From: an uncultured Ruminococcus sp.
Lineage (GTDB): Bacteria; Bacillota; Clostridia; Oscillospirales; Acutalibacteraceae
Direction of reading: 5' to 3'
NCBI GenBank assembly: GCA_946414115.1
Contig: CAMKNF010000065.1
Location: forward strand, 1 to 9,938
Length of the DNA: 9,938 nucleotides
A program made the position numbers and the translations under genes. A model generated the notes under the pieces. The model worked only from the letters and a program-made list of their open reading frames with translations. It had not been told where the DNA came from and made no database searches. The stretch's first letter is position 1; each line of letters opens with the position of its first letter. Below are positions 1-7,019 of the stretch, piece by piece.

Positions 1-982
1 GCATATGACATTCAGGCTTTTCAACAGTTCCGAAATAAGGCACAACCTTTGACGGTTCCATAACAACCTCACCCAAGAGCAGTACGGAGGGACAGACAAT
101 TTCCGTTATGATTCGCATCATTCTGACAAGCGAATGAACTGTCGGAAGATTGCGGCAGTTTGTTCCAAGCTCCTTCCAGATATACGGAACAGCATCAAGT
201 CTTATAACATCAATTCCTCGGTTTGCAATTGAAAGCATATTTCCCACCATATCATTGAACACTACGCAGTTTCCGTAGTTCAGGTCCCATTGATAAGGAT
301 AAAAGGTAGTCATCACAATTTTATCGCAGTCGTCAAGATAAGTAAAATTCCCCGGTGCTGTTGTCGGAAAGACCTGCGGAACAGTCTGTTCAAACTTATT
401 GGGATATTCCCAATCATCAAAGAAAAAATATCTTTTTTGAGCTTCAGTATCGCCGTTTCGTGCTGCTCTTGCCCACTCGTGGTCCTCACTTGTGTGATTC
501 ATAACGAAATCAAGACAACAGCTTATTCCGTTTTTATGACACTCGGCTGTCAGCTTTTCAAGTTCAGCCATTGTGCCAAGCTCGTGCTGAACCTTTCTGA
601 AATCAGATACGGCATATCCGCCGTCGCTCCTGCCCTTTGGAGTTTTCAGTAATGGCATAAAATGCAAATAATTAACTCCGCATTTCTTCAGATAGTCAAT
701 TTTTTCTCTTACACCTTTAAGGTTATCTGCAAAAGCGTCTACATATAACATCATTCCGATTATATTTTTCGTTTTATACCAATCGGGATTTTTCTCTTTT
801 TCTCTGTCAAGCTTTTTCAATGAGCTTTTTCGGCGCTTGTAATACTCGTATAATGAATTACATAACCAGGAAAAGGCTTTCATATCATTGTTATACACTT
901 CACAATACAGCCATTTCAGCTCATCATAGCGTTTTGAAAAGCGTTCAACAAATTCCTTTTCCCACTTAGCTGATTTATTCAC
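1..982 (-). CDS. GH13 subfamily 4 enzyme (amylosucrase / sucrose hydrolase type), C-terminus cut by window edge
   Basis: Partial gene: 327 codons are visible, starting at GTG (982-980), and the C-terminal part lies beyond base 1. The start is chosen because GAGGTGAT (995-988) sits 7 bases upstream; the nearby ATG (989) stops after four codons. Residues 1-75 form a charged, helical-looking N-terminal domain like that of amylosucrases, followed by the GH13 barrel. Visible motifs are SDGGYAVSDFR (119-129, typical of amylosucrase), region I DFVMNHTSEDH (158-168), region II DVIRLDAV with the expected nucleophile D263, and region III LLLGEVV with the expected acid/base E305. The third acidic residue lies outside the window. 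Amylosucrases transfer glucose from sucrose to an alpha-1,4-glucan and release fructose; close relatives simply hydrolyse sucrose. No signal peptide is seen, so it should act in the cytoplasm on sucrose left by the alpha-galactosidase. It lies 16 bases after the fructokinase stop. Subfamily is fairly sure; amylosucrase versus hydrolase is open. Confidence 0.86.
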   Translation of the reverse strand, partial: MNKSAKWEKEFVERFSKRYDELKWLYCEVYNNDMKAFSWLCNSLYEYYKRRKSSLKKLDREKEKNPDWYKTKNIIGMMLYVDAFADNLKGVREKIDYLKKCGVNYLHFMPLLKTPKGRSDGGYAVSDFRKVQHELGTMAELEKLTAECHKNGISCCLDFVMNHTSEDHEWARAARNGDTEAQKRYFFFDDWEYPNKFEQTVPQVFPTTAPGNFTYLDDCDKIVMTTFYPYQWDLNYGNCVVFNDMVGNMLSIANRGIDVIRLDAVPYIWKELGTNCRNLPTVHSLVRMMRIITEIVCPSVLLLGEVVMEPSKVVPYFGTVEKPECHM

Positions 983-987
983 TACTC

Positions 988-995
988 ATCACCTC
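988..995 (-). promoter_or_regulatory. Ribosome binding site fixing the GTG start of the GH13 gene
   Basis: GAGGTGAT on the minus strand lies 7 bases (counted from AGGTG) before the GTG at 982. It sits inside the 16-base gap after the fructokinase stop codon. It settles the start, because no usable in-frame ATG exists nearby. Confidence 0.75.
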
Positions 996-998
996 AAT

Positions 999-1952
999 TT
1001 ATGGTAATCTGTCAATCTCTCCGATAGTAGGCATAGCAGGTATCGCACCGCTTCTGCTTGTTGTAATTGCCGCCGCATTGTTTGAAAATGCCAGCATATC
1101 CTTTATTTCATCCTCCGTCAGGTCTGACGGGTTGTATTTTCCCATATATACCATACGGCTTAAAAATGCGCCGAAGAATGTATCGCCTGCACCGTTTGTA
1201 TCTGCAACCGTAACGCTTACGCCGTCAACAATTCCTGCGCAATCTTTAAAGCGATAATATGCACCCTTTGCGCCGAGAGTTACAAGAACGAGCTTAATAT
1301 TATACTTGTCACATAAGTATTTTGCTCCGTCTTCAACATCGGTTTTTCCGCTGATAAGAGGTAATTCCTCATCTGATACTTTTAATATATCTACTAAATC
1401 AAGCGGTTTTTTCATCTGTTCAACTGCTTCATCTAAACTGCTCCAAAGGCTCTCTCTGTAATTCGGGTCATATGAAATTACCGCTCCGAACGATTTTGCA
1501 CGCTTGACTGCTGAGATTGTTGCCGTTCTTGAAGGTTCAGCGGTAAGGCTGACAGAGCCGAAGTGAAGTATATGCGTATTGCTCAGCTGCAAATCAATTA
1601 TTTCGTATTCAGATAACAATGTGTCGGCACTGTTTTTTCTATAGAAAGAAAAGCTACGCTCGCCGTTTTCGTTTACCGAAACTACCGCAAGCGTTGTGTT
1701 GGCACTTTTATCGGTAATAACGCCGTCTGTACTGACATTGTATTTTTTTAGTGTATCGCACAAAAATCTTCCGAAAGAATCGTTACCAACCTTTCCGATA
1801 AACGCAGTTTTTGCGCCAAGCTTTGAAGCCGCTACTGCAACATTGGCAGGTGCGCCGCCGGGATTTGCAGTGTATATCGGAATTCCGTTATCTGAAATGC
1901 CCGTTTGTGTAAGGTCAATCAGTATTTCTCCCACAGTAGTAATATCAAACAT
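999..1952 (-). CDS. PfkB-family fructokinase
   Basis: A complete 317-residue sugar kinase of the ribokinase/PfkB family, the usual length for bacterial fructokinases. It is expected to make fructose-6-phosphate from fructose and ATP in the cytoplasm. Visible motifs are the N-terminal substrate-side motif GGAPANVAVAA (32-42) followed by GKVGNDSFG (53-61), YDPNYR (161-166), and the C-terminal signature DTNGAGDTFFGAFL (251-264), in which D257 is the expected catalytic base next to the anion hole. SRSGAIPAMPT near the end (299-309) is typical of fructokinases. The ATG at 1952 has AGGTG 7 bases upstream. Only one base separates it from the galT stop (TGA-A-ATG), implying translational coupling. 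Its place between galT and a sucrose-splitting GH13 enzyme makes fructose the natural substrate. PfkB members can prefer other sugars (for example 2-keto-3-deoxygluconate or ribose), so specificity is inferred from motif and context. Confidence 0.88.
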   Translation of the reverse strand: MFDITTVGEILIDLTQTGISDNGIPIYTANPGGAPANVAVAASKLGAKTAFIGKVGNDSFGRFLCDTLKKYNVSTDGVITDKSANTTLAVVSVNENGERSFSFYRKNSADTLLSEYEIIDLQLSNTHILHFGSVSLTAEPSRTATISAVKRAKSFGAVISYDPNYRESLWSSLDEAVEQMKKPLDLVDILKVSDEELPLISGKTDVEDGAKYLCDKYNIKLVLVTLGAKGAYYRFKDCAGIVDGVSVTVADTNGAGDTFFGAFLSRMVYMGKYNPSDLTEDEIKDMLAFSNNAAAITTSRSGAIPAMPTIGEIDRLP

Positions 1953-1953
1953 T

Positions 1954-3444
1954 TCAAAGCACCTCTGTAAACCTTATAAAATCGGAAATCCCCTTTTCGG
2001 TTCTCTTGAATACTCCGGCATCACAAAGCACCTGTTCAAATACTTTTCCGACCTCAAGCCGAAGTATATCTTCTGCATTAGCTTCGGAAAATTCCGGATA
2101 ACGCAATAAAATATCCTTTGCCCACTGGGCATGTGAAGCTGTTGCAGGATTTGAGTTAAGGTCTGCTCCTGCAAGCATTGCCTTCTTCACTTCTTCTAAT
2201 TCAACTGCAAGCCTTGCAGGAAGAACGGCAAGTCCCATTACCTCAATAAGACCTATATTCTCTTTTTTTATGTGATGCAGTGATTGATTCGGGTGGAACA
2301 CACCGAGAGGACGCTCATCGGAAGTAATATTATTGCGAAGTACAAGGTCACACTCGTAGTTGTCGCCGTTCATTCTCGCAATCGGTGTTACCGTATTGTG
2401 CGGCGCTCCTTCGGTTTCGGCAAATATTCCTGCATTCGGGTCACTGTAGCCTCTCCATTTTTCAAGCACATAACTGCAAGCCTTTGAAAGTGTATGCCTG
2501 TTTTTGCTCTTGATTCTGATAACGGACATAGGCCATTTTACAATGCCTGCTGTTACTTCAGGGAAATCCGACAAAGAGAACTCTTTTTCTATATCCGCTT
2601 TAGCCATTGCGAATGTGTAATTTCCGCCCTGAAAATGCTCGTGGCTTAAAATTGAACCTCCGACAATCGGCAAATCTGCATTTGATCCGACAAAGTAATG
2701 AGGAAATTTATCTATAAAAGCAAACAGCTTTTCAAATACGGCTGAATCTATCTTCATCGGAATATGCTTTTCATTGAACACAATACAATGCTCGTTGTAA
2801 TAGCCGTAAGGAGAATATTGAAGCTGCCAGCTTTCACCGCAAATATCAATAGGAATCGGACGGAGATTTTGTCTTGCAGGGTGATTTTTGTTTCCTGCAA
2901 AGCCTGCGTTTTCGGGGCAAAGCTGACATTTCGGATATGCTGTTGCCTTTGCTGTTCTTGCCGCCGCAATATCACGAGGATCTTTTTCCGGCTTTGAACG
3001 GTTTATGGTAATATCGAGCGTGCCGTATTCCGACTCATACTGCCAGCGAATATCCTTTGCTATTCTTCCTGCTCTTACATAATTAAGCTTTTGACTTATA
3101 TCATAATACCAATCAGTAGCCTTTTCAGGCGACTGCGAGCAAAGCTGATTGAACTTGCCGATGATCTCCCTTGGGAATGGTGTGACAATTCCCATAAGCT
3201 TTGTGTCAAACAAATCACGTGAAGCAGTTGTGTCATCAATTATTTTGTTTTTGCAAGCATAATCTGTAAGCCTGTTCAGAATATCATCAATTACAAAGTT
3301 ATTTTCCTTAACTTCCGATTCTTCCCAGTCATAAACGCAGAGTGCGTCCATAAGCTGATTTCTTATTACATATTCATCTTCTTTTTCAATCAGTCCGCTT
3401 TTTATTGAATAATTTATCAGTTTCTGAATTTCATTACAAATCAT
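1954..3444 (-). CDS. galT: Class II UTP--hexose-1-phosphate uridylyltransferase (GalT)
   Basis: A cytoplasmic Leloir-pathway enzyme: galactose-1-phosphate plus UDP-glucose gives glucose-1-phosphate plus UDP-galactose. The start at ATG 3444 gives 496 residues, normal for the class II (Gram-positive) GalT family, which is much longer than the roughly 350-residue class I enzyme. An in-frame GTG three codons earlier (3453) would lengthen it, but that GTG lies inside the ribosome site. Visible motifs, numbered from the ATG, are CQLCPENAGFAG (173-184) with a CxxC pair, SHEHFQGG (267-274), the class II counterpart of the class I HPHPQ active-site motif, and GVFHPNQSLHHIKKENIGLIEV (381-402), also typical of class II. 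The gene follows galK by 11 bases, with the galK stop embedded in its Shine-Dalgarno sequence, and precedes the fructokinase by one base. The galK-galT order is common in Firmicutes. No damage is seen. Confidence 0.95.
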   Translation of the reverse strand: MICNEIQKLINYSIKSGLIEKEDEYVIRNQLMDALCVYDWEESEVKENNFVIDDILNRLTDYACKNKIIDDTTASRDLFDTKLMGIVTPFPREIIGKFNQLCSQSPEKATDWYYDISQKLNYVRAGRIAKDIRWQYESEYGTLDITINRSKPEKDPRDIAAARTAKATAYPKCQLCPENAGFAGNKNHPARQNLRPIPIDICGESWQLQYSPYGYYNEHCIVFNEKHIPMKIDSAVFEKLFAFIDKFPHYFVGSNADLPIVGGSILSHEHFQGGNYTFAMAKADIEKEFSLSDFPEVTAGIVKWPMSVIRIKSKNRHTLSKACSYVLEKWRGYSDPNAGIFAETEGAPHNTVTPIARMNGDNYECDLVLRNNITSDERPLGVFHPNQSLHHIKKENIGLIEVMGLAVLPARLAVELEEVKKAMLAGADLNSNPATASHAQWAKDILLRYPEFSEANAEDILRLEVGKVFEQVLCDAGVFKRTEKGISDFIRFTEVL

Positions 3445-3449
3445 AAAAA

Positions 3450-3457
3450 CCACCCTT
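3450..3457 (-). promoter_or_regulatory. Ribosome binding site fixing the galT start
   Basis: AAGGGTGG on the minus strand is followed by five T residues and the ATG at 3444. It overlaps the last bases of the galK stop codon (TAA, 3458-3456), so galT initiation is probably coupled to the end of galK translation. It favours ATG 3444 over GTG 3453, which lies within the site itself. Confidence 0.65.
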
Positions 3458-4742
3458 ATGCAGTAATTTCAATTCCGCCTACAGGTCTTATGCGAAGAAC
3501 ATAACAGCTGCCATCGCCGAAAATCCTGTTCATTTCATCGGAATATTCCTTGACTTTTTCAACAGTAACAAATGCCTGAATCGTTCCTGCAAAGCCTCCT
3601 CCGTGAACTCTTACTGCACCGCTATCCTGTAAAATCCGTTTACTCATCATTATTGCAAGCGGTATTCCCTGTTCAGTCGGCTTTTTGCAGGAATACAGAT
3701 TTTGCAAAAGGTTTGCAGACGACTCACCCGACTGACGAACAAGCTCAAAAAATCTGTCAGTATCACCGTTTTCAAGTGCCTGTGCCTCTTGTTCAGCTCT
3801 TGTGTTTTCACCGAAAAAGTGTGCGGCTCTCATAATTTCTCGGTCTGTGCAGGTGTTTCTGAGTTTTGGAACAGCCTCATAGAAGCTTTCCTCATCAACT
3901 TCACGCAAAACATTCTTTCCGAAATAAGCTGCAACCTTTTTCATTTCGGACGGCACGGCAACATAGTCATCGGTTAAATCAGAATGACTGCCCTTTGTAT
4001 CGGTTATGCAAATACTGTAACCCGCCTTTTCAAAATCAAAGCTGTGTTTTTCGATAATCGGCTCTGATGTATCAAGAAAGTCGATATAAACAAATCCTCC
4101 GACCGAGCTTACCATCTGGTCCATAAGACCGCTGCCCTTGCCGAAATATTTGTTTTCTGCATATTGTCCGATTTTTGCAATCTCAACACTGCCTGCATTG
4201 CCGCCGTTATAGTGCAAATCAATAATTGTACCTATGAGCGTTTCAAACGCTGCTGACGATGAAAGTCCGCTTCCGCTCAACACATCTGAAGTCGTGTAGG
4301 CATCGAAACCGCCCATAGCAACGCCCTTATCATTAAAATATGACGCTATACCCCTGATGATTGCGGCTGACCTTCCCTTTTCTTCATTATGAACACTGAG
4401 GTCGGATAAATCTATTAAATCCTTCTCATAACCCTTTGATTTCAGTCTTATTACTCCGTCATTATGAAAAGATACAACCGCAATAACATCAAGATTCACT
4501 GCCGCTGCCAATACACATCCGTGCTGATGGTCTGTGTGATTACCTCCGATTTCCGTTCTGCCTGGGGCAGAATAGATTTTTATATCTTCACGCTCGGGAT
4601 AAAGCTCTTCAAAGCTTTTTACAGCTTCTGTATAACGCTTTTTCTGTTTCTCAATTTCAAGCGGTGACTCACCGTATAATTTTTTCAGTAAGCTGTCAAA
4701 TTCACCGCTGTTTAGTCTATCAATAAAAGCTTGTGGTTTCAT
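3456..4742 (-). CDS. galK: Galactokinase (GHMP kinase family)
   Basis: Phosphorylates alpha-D-galactose with ATP to galactose-1-phosphate, the first committed Leloir step, in the cytoplasm. The 428-residue protein is near the usual galactokinase length (about 380-430). Motifs in order are the N-terminal galactose-binding signature PGRTEIGGNHTDHQHG (60-75), the GHMP ATP-binding loop SGSGLSSSAAFE (156-167), GLMDQMVSSVGG (205-216) with D208 as the expected catalytic aspartate, and the C-terminal GHMP motif RVHGGGFAGTIQAF (378-391). The signature differs from the textbook GRVNLIGEHTDYNGG: Asn replaces the Glu, and His replaces the Tyr. As I recall, the same form occurs in galactokinases of other gut Clostridia and Bacteroides, so it is a clade variant rather than damage. 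ATG 4742 has GGAG 8 bases upstream. It lies 23 bases after the alpha-galactosidase, which supplies its substrate. Confidence 0.94.
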   Translation of the reverse strand: MKPQAFIDRLNSGEFDSLLKKLYGESPLEIEKQKKRYTEAVKSFEELYPEREDIKIYSAPGRTEIGGNHTDHQHGCVLAAAVNLDVIAVVSFHNDGVIRLKSKGYEKDLIDLSDLSVHNEEKGRSAAIIRGIASYFNDKGVAMGGFDAYTTSDVLSGSGLSSSAAFETLIGTIIDLHYNGGNAGSVEIAKIGQYAENKYFGKGSGLMDQMVSSVGGFVYIDFLDTSEPIIEKHSFDFEKAGYSICITDTKGSHSDLTDDYVAVPSEMKKVAAYFGKNVLREVDEESFYEAVPKLRNTCTDREIMRAAHFFGENTRAEQEAQALENGDTDRFFELVRQSGESSANLLQNLYSCKKPTEQGIPLAIMMSKRILQDSGAVRVHGGGFAGTIQAFVTVEKVKEYSDEMNRIFGDGSCYVLRIRPVGGIEITA

Positions 4743-4765
4743 ATTGTATTCTCCGTTCCGTATAA

Positions 4766-6952
4766 TTATACTTCTTTGAGATGCAGTTCAATCGGGAAGA
4801 AATCTCCCCAAGGCCTCGGAAGAAGGATACCGCCTTCCATTAATGCCTTTCCTGTATAAATTGTGTTATCACCATCAACAACATATTTCTTATCGGGAAT
4901 CAATCCACGCAGCTTTACGGAATAACCTGTTATATTAGGCTCTGTTCGGAATATCATACCGTGAACAAGCACCTCAACGGAATTTTCAGACACAAACGAC
5001 CAGATTGCAAATTTATCCGTCATAGGATTGCTGAGTCTGTAGTATCTGCCGTTATGAATTAACGGGCCGTATTTTTTAAAGCGTTTATTCTGCTCGATAA
5101 CCGCATTTTTTTCTTCTTCCGAAAGTGTGTTTAAGTCAAGCTCATAGCCAAAGCTGCCGCTCATAGCCGTAACTACCCTTGTTTCAAAAGGAGTAATTCT
5201 GCCTGTCTGATGGTTTGGTACAATTGAAACGTGAGAACCAATTGTTGATATGGGATAGAAAAATGAGGTTCCGTACTGAATCTTCGTCCTCTCGTATGCA
5301 TCGGTATCGTCACTGCACCAAATCTGAGGGCAATAGTAAAGTATGCCTGCATCAAAACGACCGCCGCCGCCGCTGCATCCCTCAAATAGAATGTGCGGAA
5401 ATTCAGAAGTGAGTCTGTCCAAAAGTTCATACAATCCCAGAACATATCTGTGCTGCATTTCTCCCATATTTTCAGCAGGAAGCTCTGCGCTGTACCAATC
5501 GCAGATACTGCGGTTCATATCCCACTTCACATACGAAATATCGGCACTGCTCAATACATCACTGATAACCTTGAATAAATAGTCACGAACATCCTGACGG
5601 GTCATATCAAGAACAAGCTGATAACGGCTTCTCGTCGGCTTTCTGTTCGGAATCTGAATCGCCCATTCAGGGTGAGTTCTGTAAAGCTCGCTGTCCTCGG
5701 ACACCATTTCAGGCTCAAACCATATACCAAATTTCATACCAAAGGACTTGACCTTTTCAACCAGAGTGTTCAAGCCGCCTTTTAGTTTTCCTTCATTGAC
5801 AAACCAGTCGCCAAGCCCCGAGGTATCGCTGTCCCTCTTACCAAACCAGCCGTCATCCATTACAAACATATCAACGCCGAGCTTTGACGCTTCCTTTGCA
5901 ATGTTTTCCAAGCGTTCCTCATTGAAATCAAAGTAGGTAGCTTCCCAGTTGTTAATAAGTATGGGACGCTCGGACAGCTTATATTCCCCTCTGCAAATGT
6001 TGTTTCTTATTACATTATGAAAATTATGTGAAAGCGCTTCCATACCGCTGTCGCTATAAGACAATATAACCTCGGGTGTACTAAACTGCTCATTCGGCTT
6101 TAACTCCCAGCTGAAACACTCGCTGTTTATGCCCATAAGCATACGCACCTGATTATGCTGAGTAAGCTCAATTTTTGTCTGAAAAGAACCGCTGTAAACA
6201 AGTAACGCACCTATACACTCTCCGCTTGTTTCCGTACAATCGTTACTGCAAAGCAGAACAGAAGGGTTTTGCTGGTGGCTTGAAGTTCCTCTGTTGCTTG
6301 AGCTTTCCTGAACCCCGTGAAACAGCTTTCTGCGTTCAACTAATCTCTCCATTGTGTGACGGCCGTGAAAATGCACCCAATCCCAATCGCCACGAGGAAT
6401 ATCCAGACACAAGCTGAACGCCTTTGTAATTTTACACGGAGCGTCACCCATATTGCAGAAAACCGCACTTCTGGTAATTATGTCCTTCTTCTCAAGTACG
6501 CCGTACTTTAGAATCACACGAATATCCGACGAAGTATCCTTGAGATATATTTCGAGTGTTTCAGCTTCATCTTCATCAGCGTAAACAGCGGGCAATCCTG
6601 AAATTGCATACTTTCCCTTTTTGATTTCATAACCGTCAAAACGCAAATCAAGGGCGTCACTACCGTTCGGGTGAGTGATTGCCGCCGCCGGAATTCTGTG
6701 ATCGCCTATTCCTTTGCAGGAGTATTCAAGCGGCATTGTATCAAGAGAATATTCTCTTTTGTTTTCTGCCTCATAAATATTACCCGAGAAACCGACATCG
6801 GGATAATCAAGCAGATATTCCATATTGCACTCCGTGCGTGAGCCGTACCATATATGCTTAAGCACTCCGTATTCGTCTGCCTTTATCTGATACATAGAGC
6901 GAAGTGTTTCCAAATAAAAATTTCTGCCTTGTTCTGTAACTCTGATAGCCAT
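4766..6952 (-). CDS. GH36 alpha-galactosidase, cytoplasmic
   Basis: Hydrolyses terminal alpha-1,6-galactose from raffinose, stachyose and melibiose with retention of configuration. The start at ATG 6952 gives 728 residues, the size of tetrameric GH36 enzymes such as AgaA and RafA. Layout: N-terminal beta-sandwich (about 1-320), catalytic barrel from INNWEATYFDF (about 333-343), MDDGWFGKRDSDTSGLGDWF (365-384), WFEPEMVSED (411-420), then YVKWDMNR (474-481) with nucleophile D478, CSGGGGRFD (526-534) and IWCSDDTD (544-551) with acid/base D548, followed by a C-terminal beta domain. The numbering matches what I recall for Geobacillus AgaA (W336, D478, D548), suggesting an essentially gap-free alignment. 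No signal peptide is present, so the substrate must be imported intact by the upstream transporter. An in-frame GTG at 6961 lies inside the ribosome site and is not favoured. It is followed by galK, which uses its product. Confidence 0.95.
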   Translation of the reverse strand: MAIRVTEQGRNFYLETLRSMYQIKADEYGVLKHIWYGSRTECNMEYLLDYPDVGFSGNIYEAENKREYSLDTMPLEYSCKGIGDHRIPAAAITHPNGSDALDLRFDGYEIKKGKYAISGLPAVYADEDEAETLEIYLKDTSSDIRVILKYGVLEKKDIITRSAVFCNMGDAPCKITKAFSLCLDIPRGDWDWVHFHGRHTMERLVERRKLFHGVQESSSNRGTSSHQQNPSVLLCSNDCTETSGECIGALLVYSGSFQTKIELTQHNQVRMLMGINSECFSWELKPNEQFSTPEVILSYSDSGMEALSHNFHNVIRNNICRGEYKLSERPILINNWEATYFDFNEERLENIAKEASKLGVDMFVMDDGWFGKRDSDTSGLGDWFVNEGKLKGGLNTLVEKVKSFGMKFGIWFEPEMVSEDSELYRTHPEWAIQIPNRKPTRSRYQLVLDMTRQDVRDYLFKVISDVLSSADISYVKWDMNRSICDWYSAELPAENMGEMQHRYVLGLYELLDRLTSEFPHILFEGCSGGGGRFDAGILYYCPQIWCSDDTDAYERTKIQYGTSFFYPISTIGSHVSIVPNHQTGRITPFETRVVTAMSGSFGYELDLNTLSEEEKNAVIEQNKRFKKYGPLIHNGRYYRLSNPMTDKFAIWSFVSENSVEVLVHGMIFRTEPNITGYSVKLRGLIPDKKYVVDGDNTIYTGKALMEGGILLPRPWGDFFPIELHLKEV
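6029..6042. promoter_or_regulatory. Possible intragenic cre-like site (catabolite control)
   Basis: The plus strand reads TGAAAGCGCTTCCA, which matches 13 of 14 positions of the Bacillus cre consensus TGWAANCGNTNWCA and contains the palindrome GAAGCGCTTC offset by one base. It lies about 910 bases inside the alpha-galactosidase gene. CcpA-bound cre sites inside genes can block elongation in Bacillus. The match is in coding sequence and could be chance; whether this host has CcpA is unknown. Confidence 0.3.
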
Positions 6953-6956
6953 AAAT

Positions 6957-6964
6957 ATCACCTT
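6957..6964 (-). promoter_or_regulatory. Ribosome binding site fixing the alpha-galactosidase start
   Basis: AAGGTGAT on the minus strand is followed by ATTT and the ATG at 6952, a spacing of 6 bases from AGGTG. It overlaps the alternative in-frame GTG at 6961 and so argues for the ATG. Confidence 0.7.
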
Positions 6965-6985
6965 ATTGTTTCATATTAATTCAAT

Positions 6986-7012
6986 GGGAGAAGCCTATAT
7001 AAAACTTCTCCC
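6986..7012 (-). other. Intergenic 8-bp hairpin between the transporter and enzyme genes
   Basis: A perfect inverted repeat, GGGAGAAG and CTTCTCCC (arms 7012-7005 and 6993-6986), encloses an 11-base loop. It lies in the 67-base gap between the second permease and the alpha-galactosidase, the only gap longer than 25 bases in the operon. In the operon direction the stem is followed by ATTGAATT, not a U run, so it should not be an efficient intrinsic terminator. In the opposite direction it is followed by CTTTTT and would look terminator-like. A likely role is protecting the 3' end of the transporter message or mild attenuation, so that transporter and enzyme levels differ. Formation of the stem is likely; the role is inference. 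Confidence 0.55.
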
Positions 7013-7019
7013 CTTTTTA

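Noticed and set aside
290..652. Plus-strand open frame of 120 codons
   Set aside because: It lies antisense within the GH13 gene, has no ribosome site or recognisable motif, and the minus-strand frame there carries clear GH13 catalytic motifs.
1..982. Sucrose phosphorylase or oligo-1,6-glucosidase for the GH13 gene
   Set aside because: The helical N-terminal domain and the SDGGYAVSDFR and DAVPYIWKELGTNCRNLP segments match amylosucrase-type GH13_4, not the shorter GH13_18 or GH13_31 enzymes.
1696..2109. Plus-strand open frame of 137 codons
   Set aside because: It spans the junction of the fructokinase and galT genes on the opposite strand and has no family features; both minus-strand genes are strongly supported.
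2754..2975. Second minus-strand frame inside galT
   Set aside because: Out-of-frame shadow of galT in a region encoding the conserved CxxC segment; no start signal.
4760..4771. 12-base palindrome GTATAATTATAC at the alpha-galactosidase/galK junction as an operator or promoter
   Set aside because: It includes the last codon and stop of the alpha-galactosidase, is pure AT in its core, and there is no matching -35 element or second copy elsewhere in the window.
5173..5445. Second minus-strand frame inside the alpha-galactosidase gene
   Set aside because: Out-of-frame shadow over the acid/base region of GH36; low-complexity and without motifs.
6953..6961. GTG start for the alpha-galactosidase three codons upstream
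   Set aside because: The GTG is part of the AAGGTGAT ribosome site; the ATG at 6952 is correctly spaced. The same logic rejects GTG 3453 for galT.
6986..7019. Intrinsic terminator ending the operon after the second permease
   Set aside because: The U run is on the plus-strand side only; in the operon direction the stem is followed by ATTGAATT, and a co-directional pathway gene begins within 35 bases.
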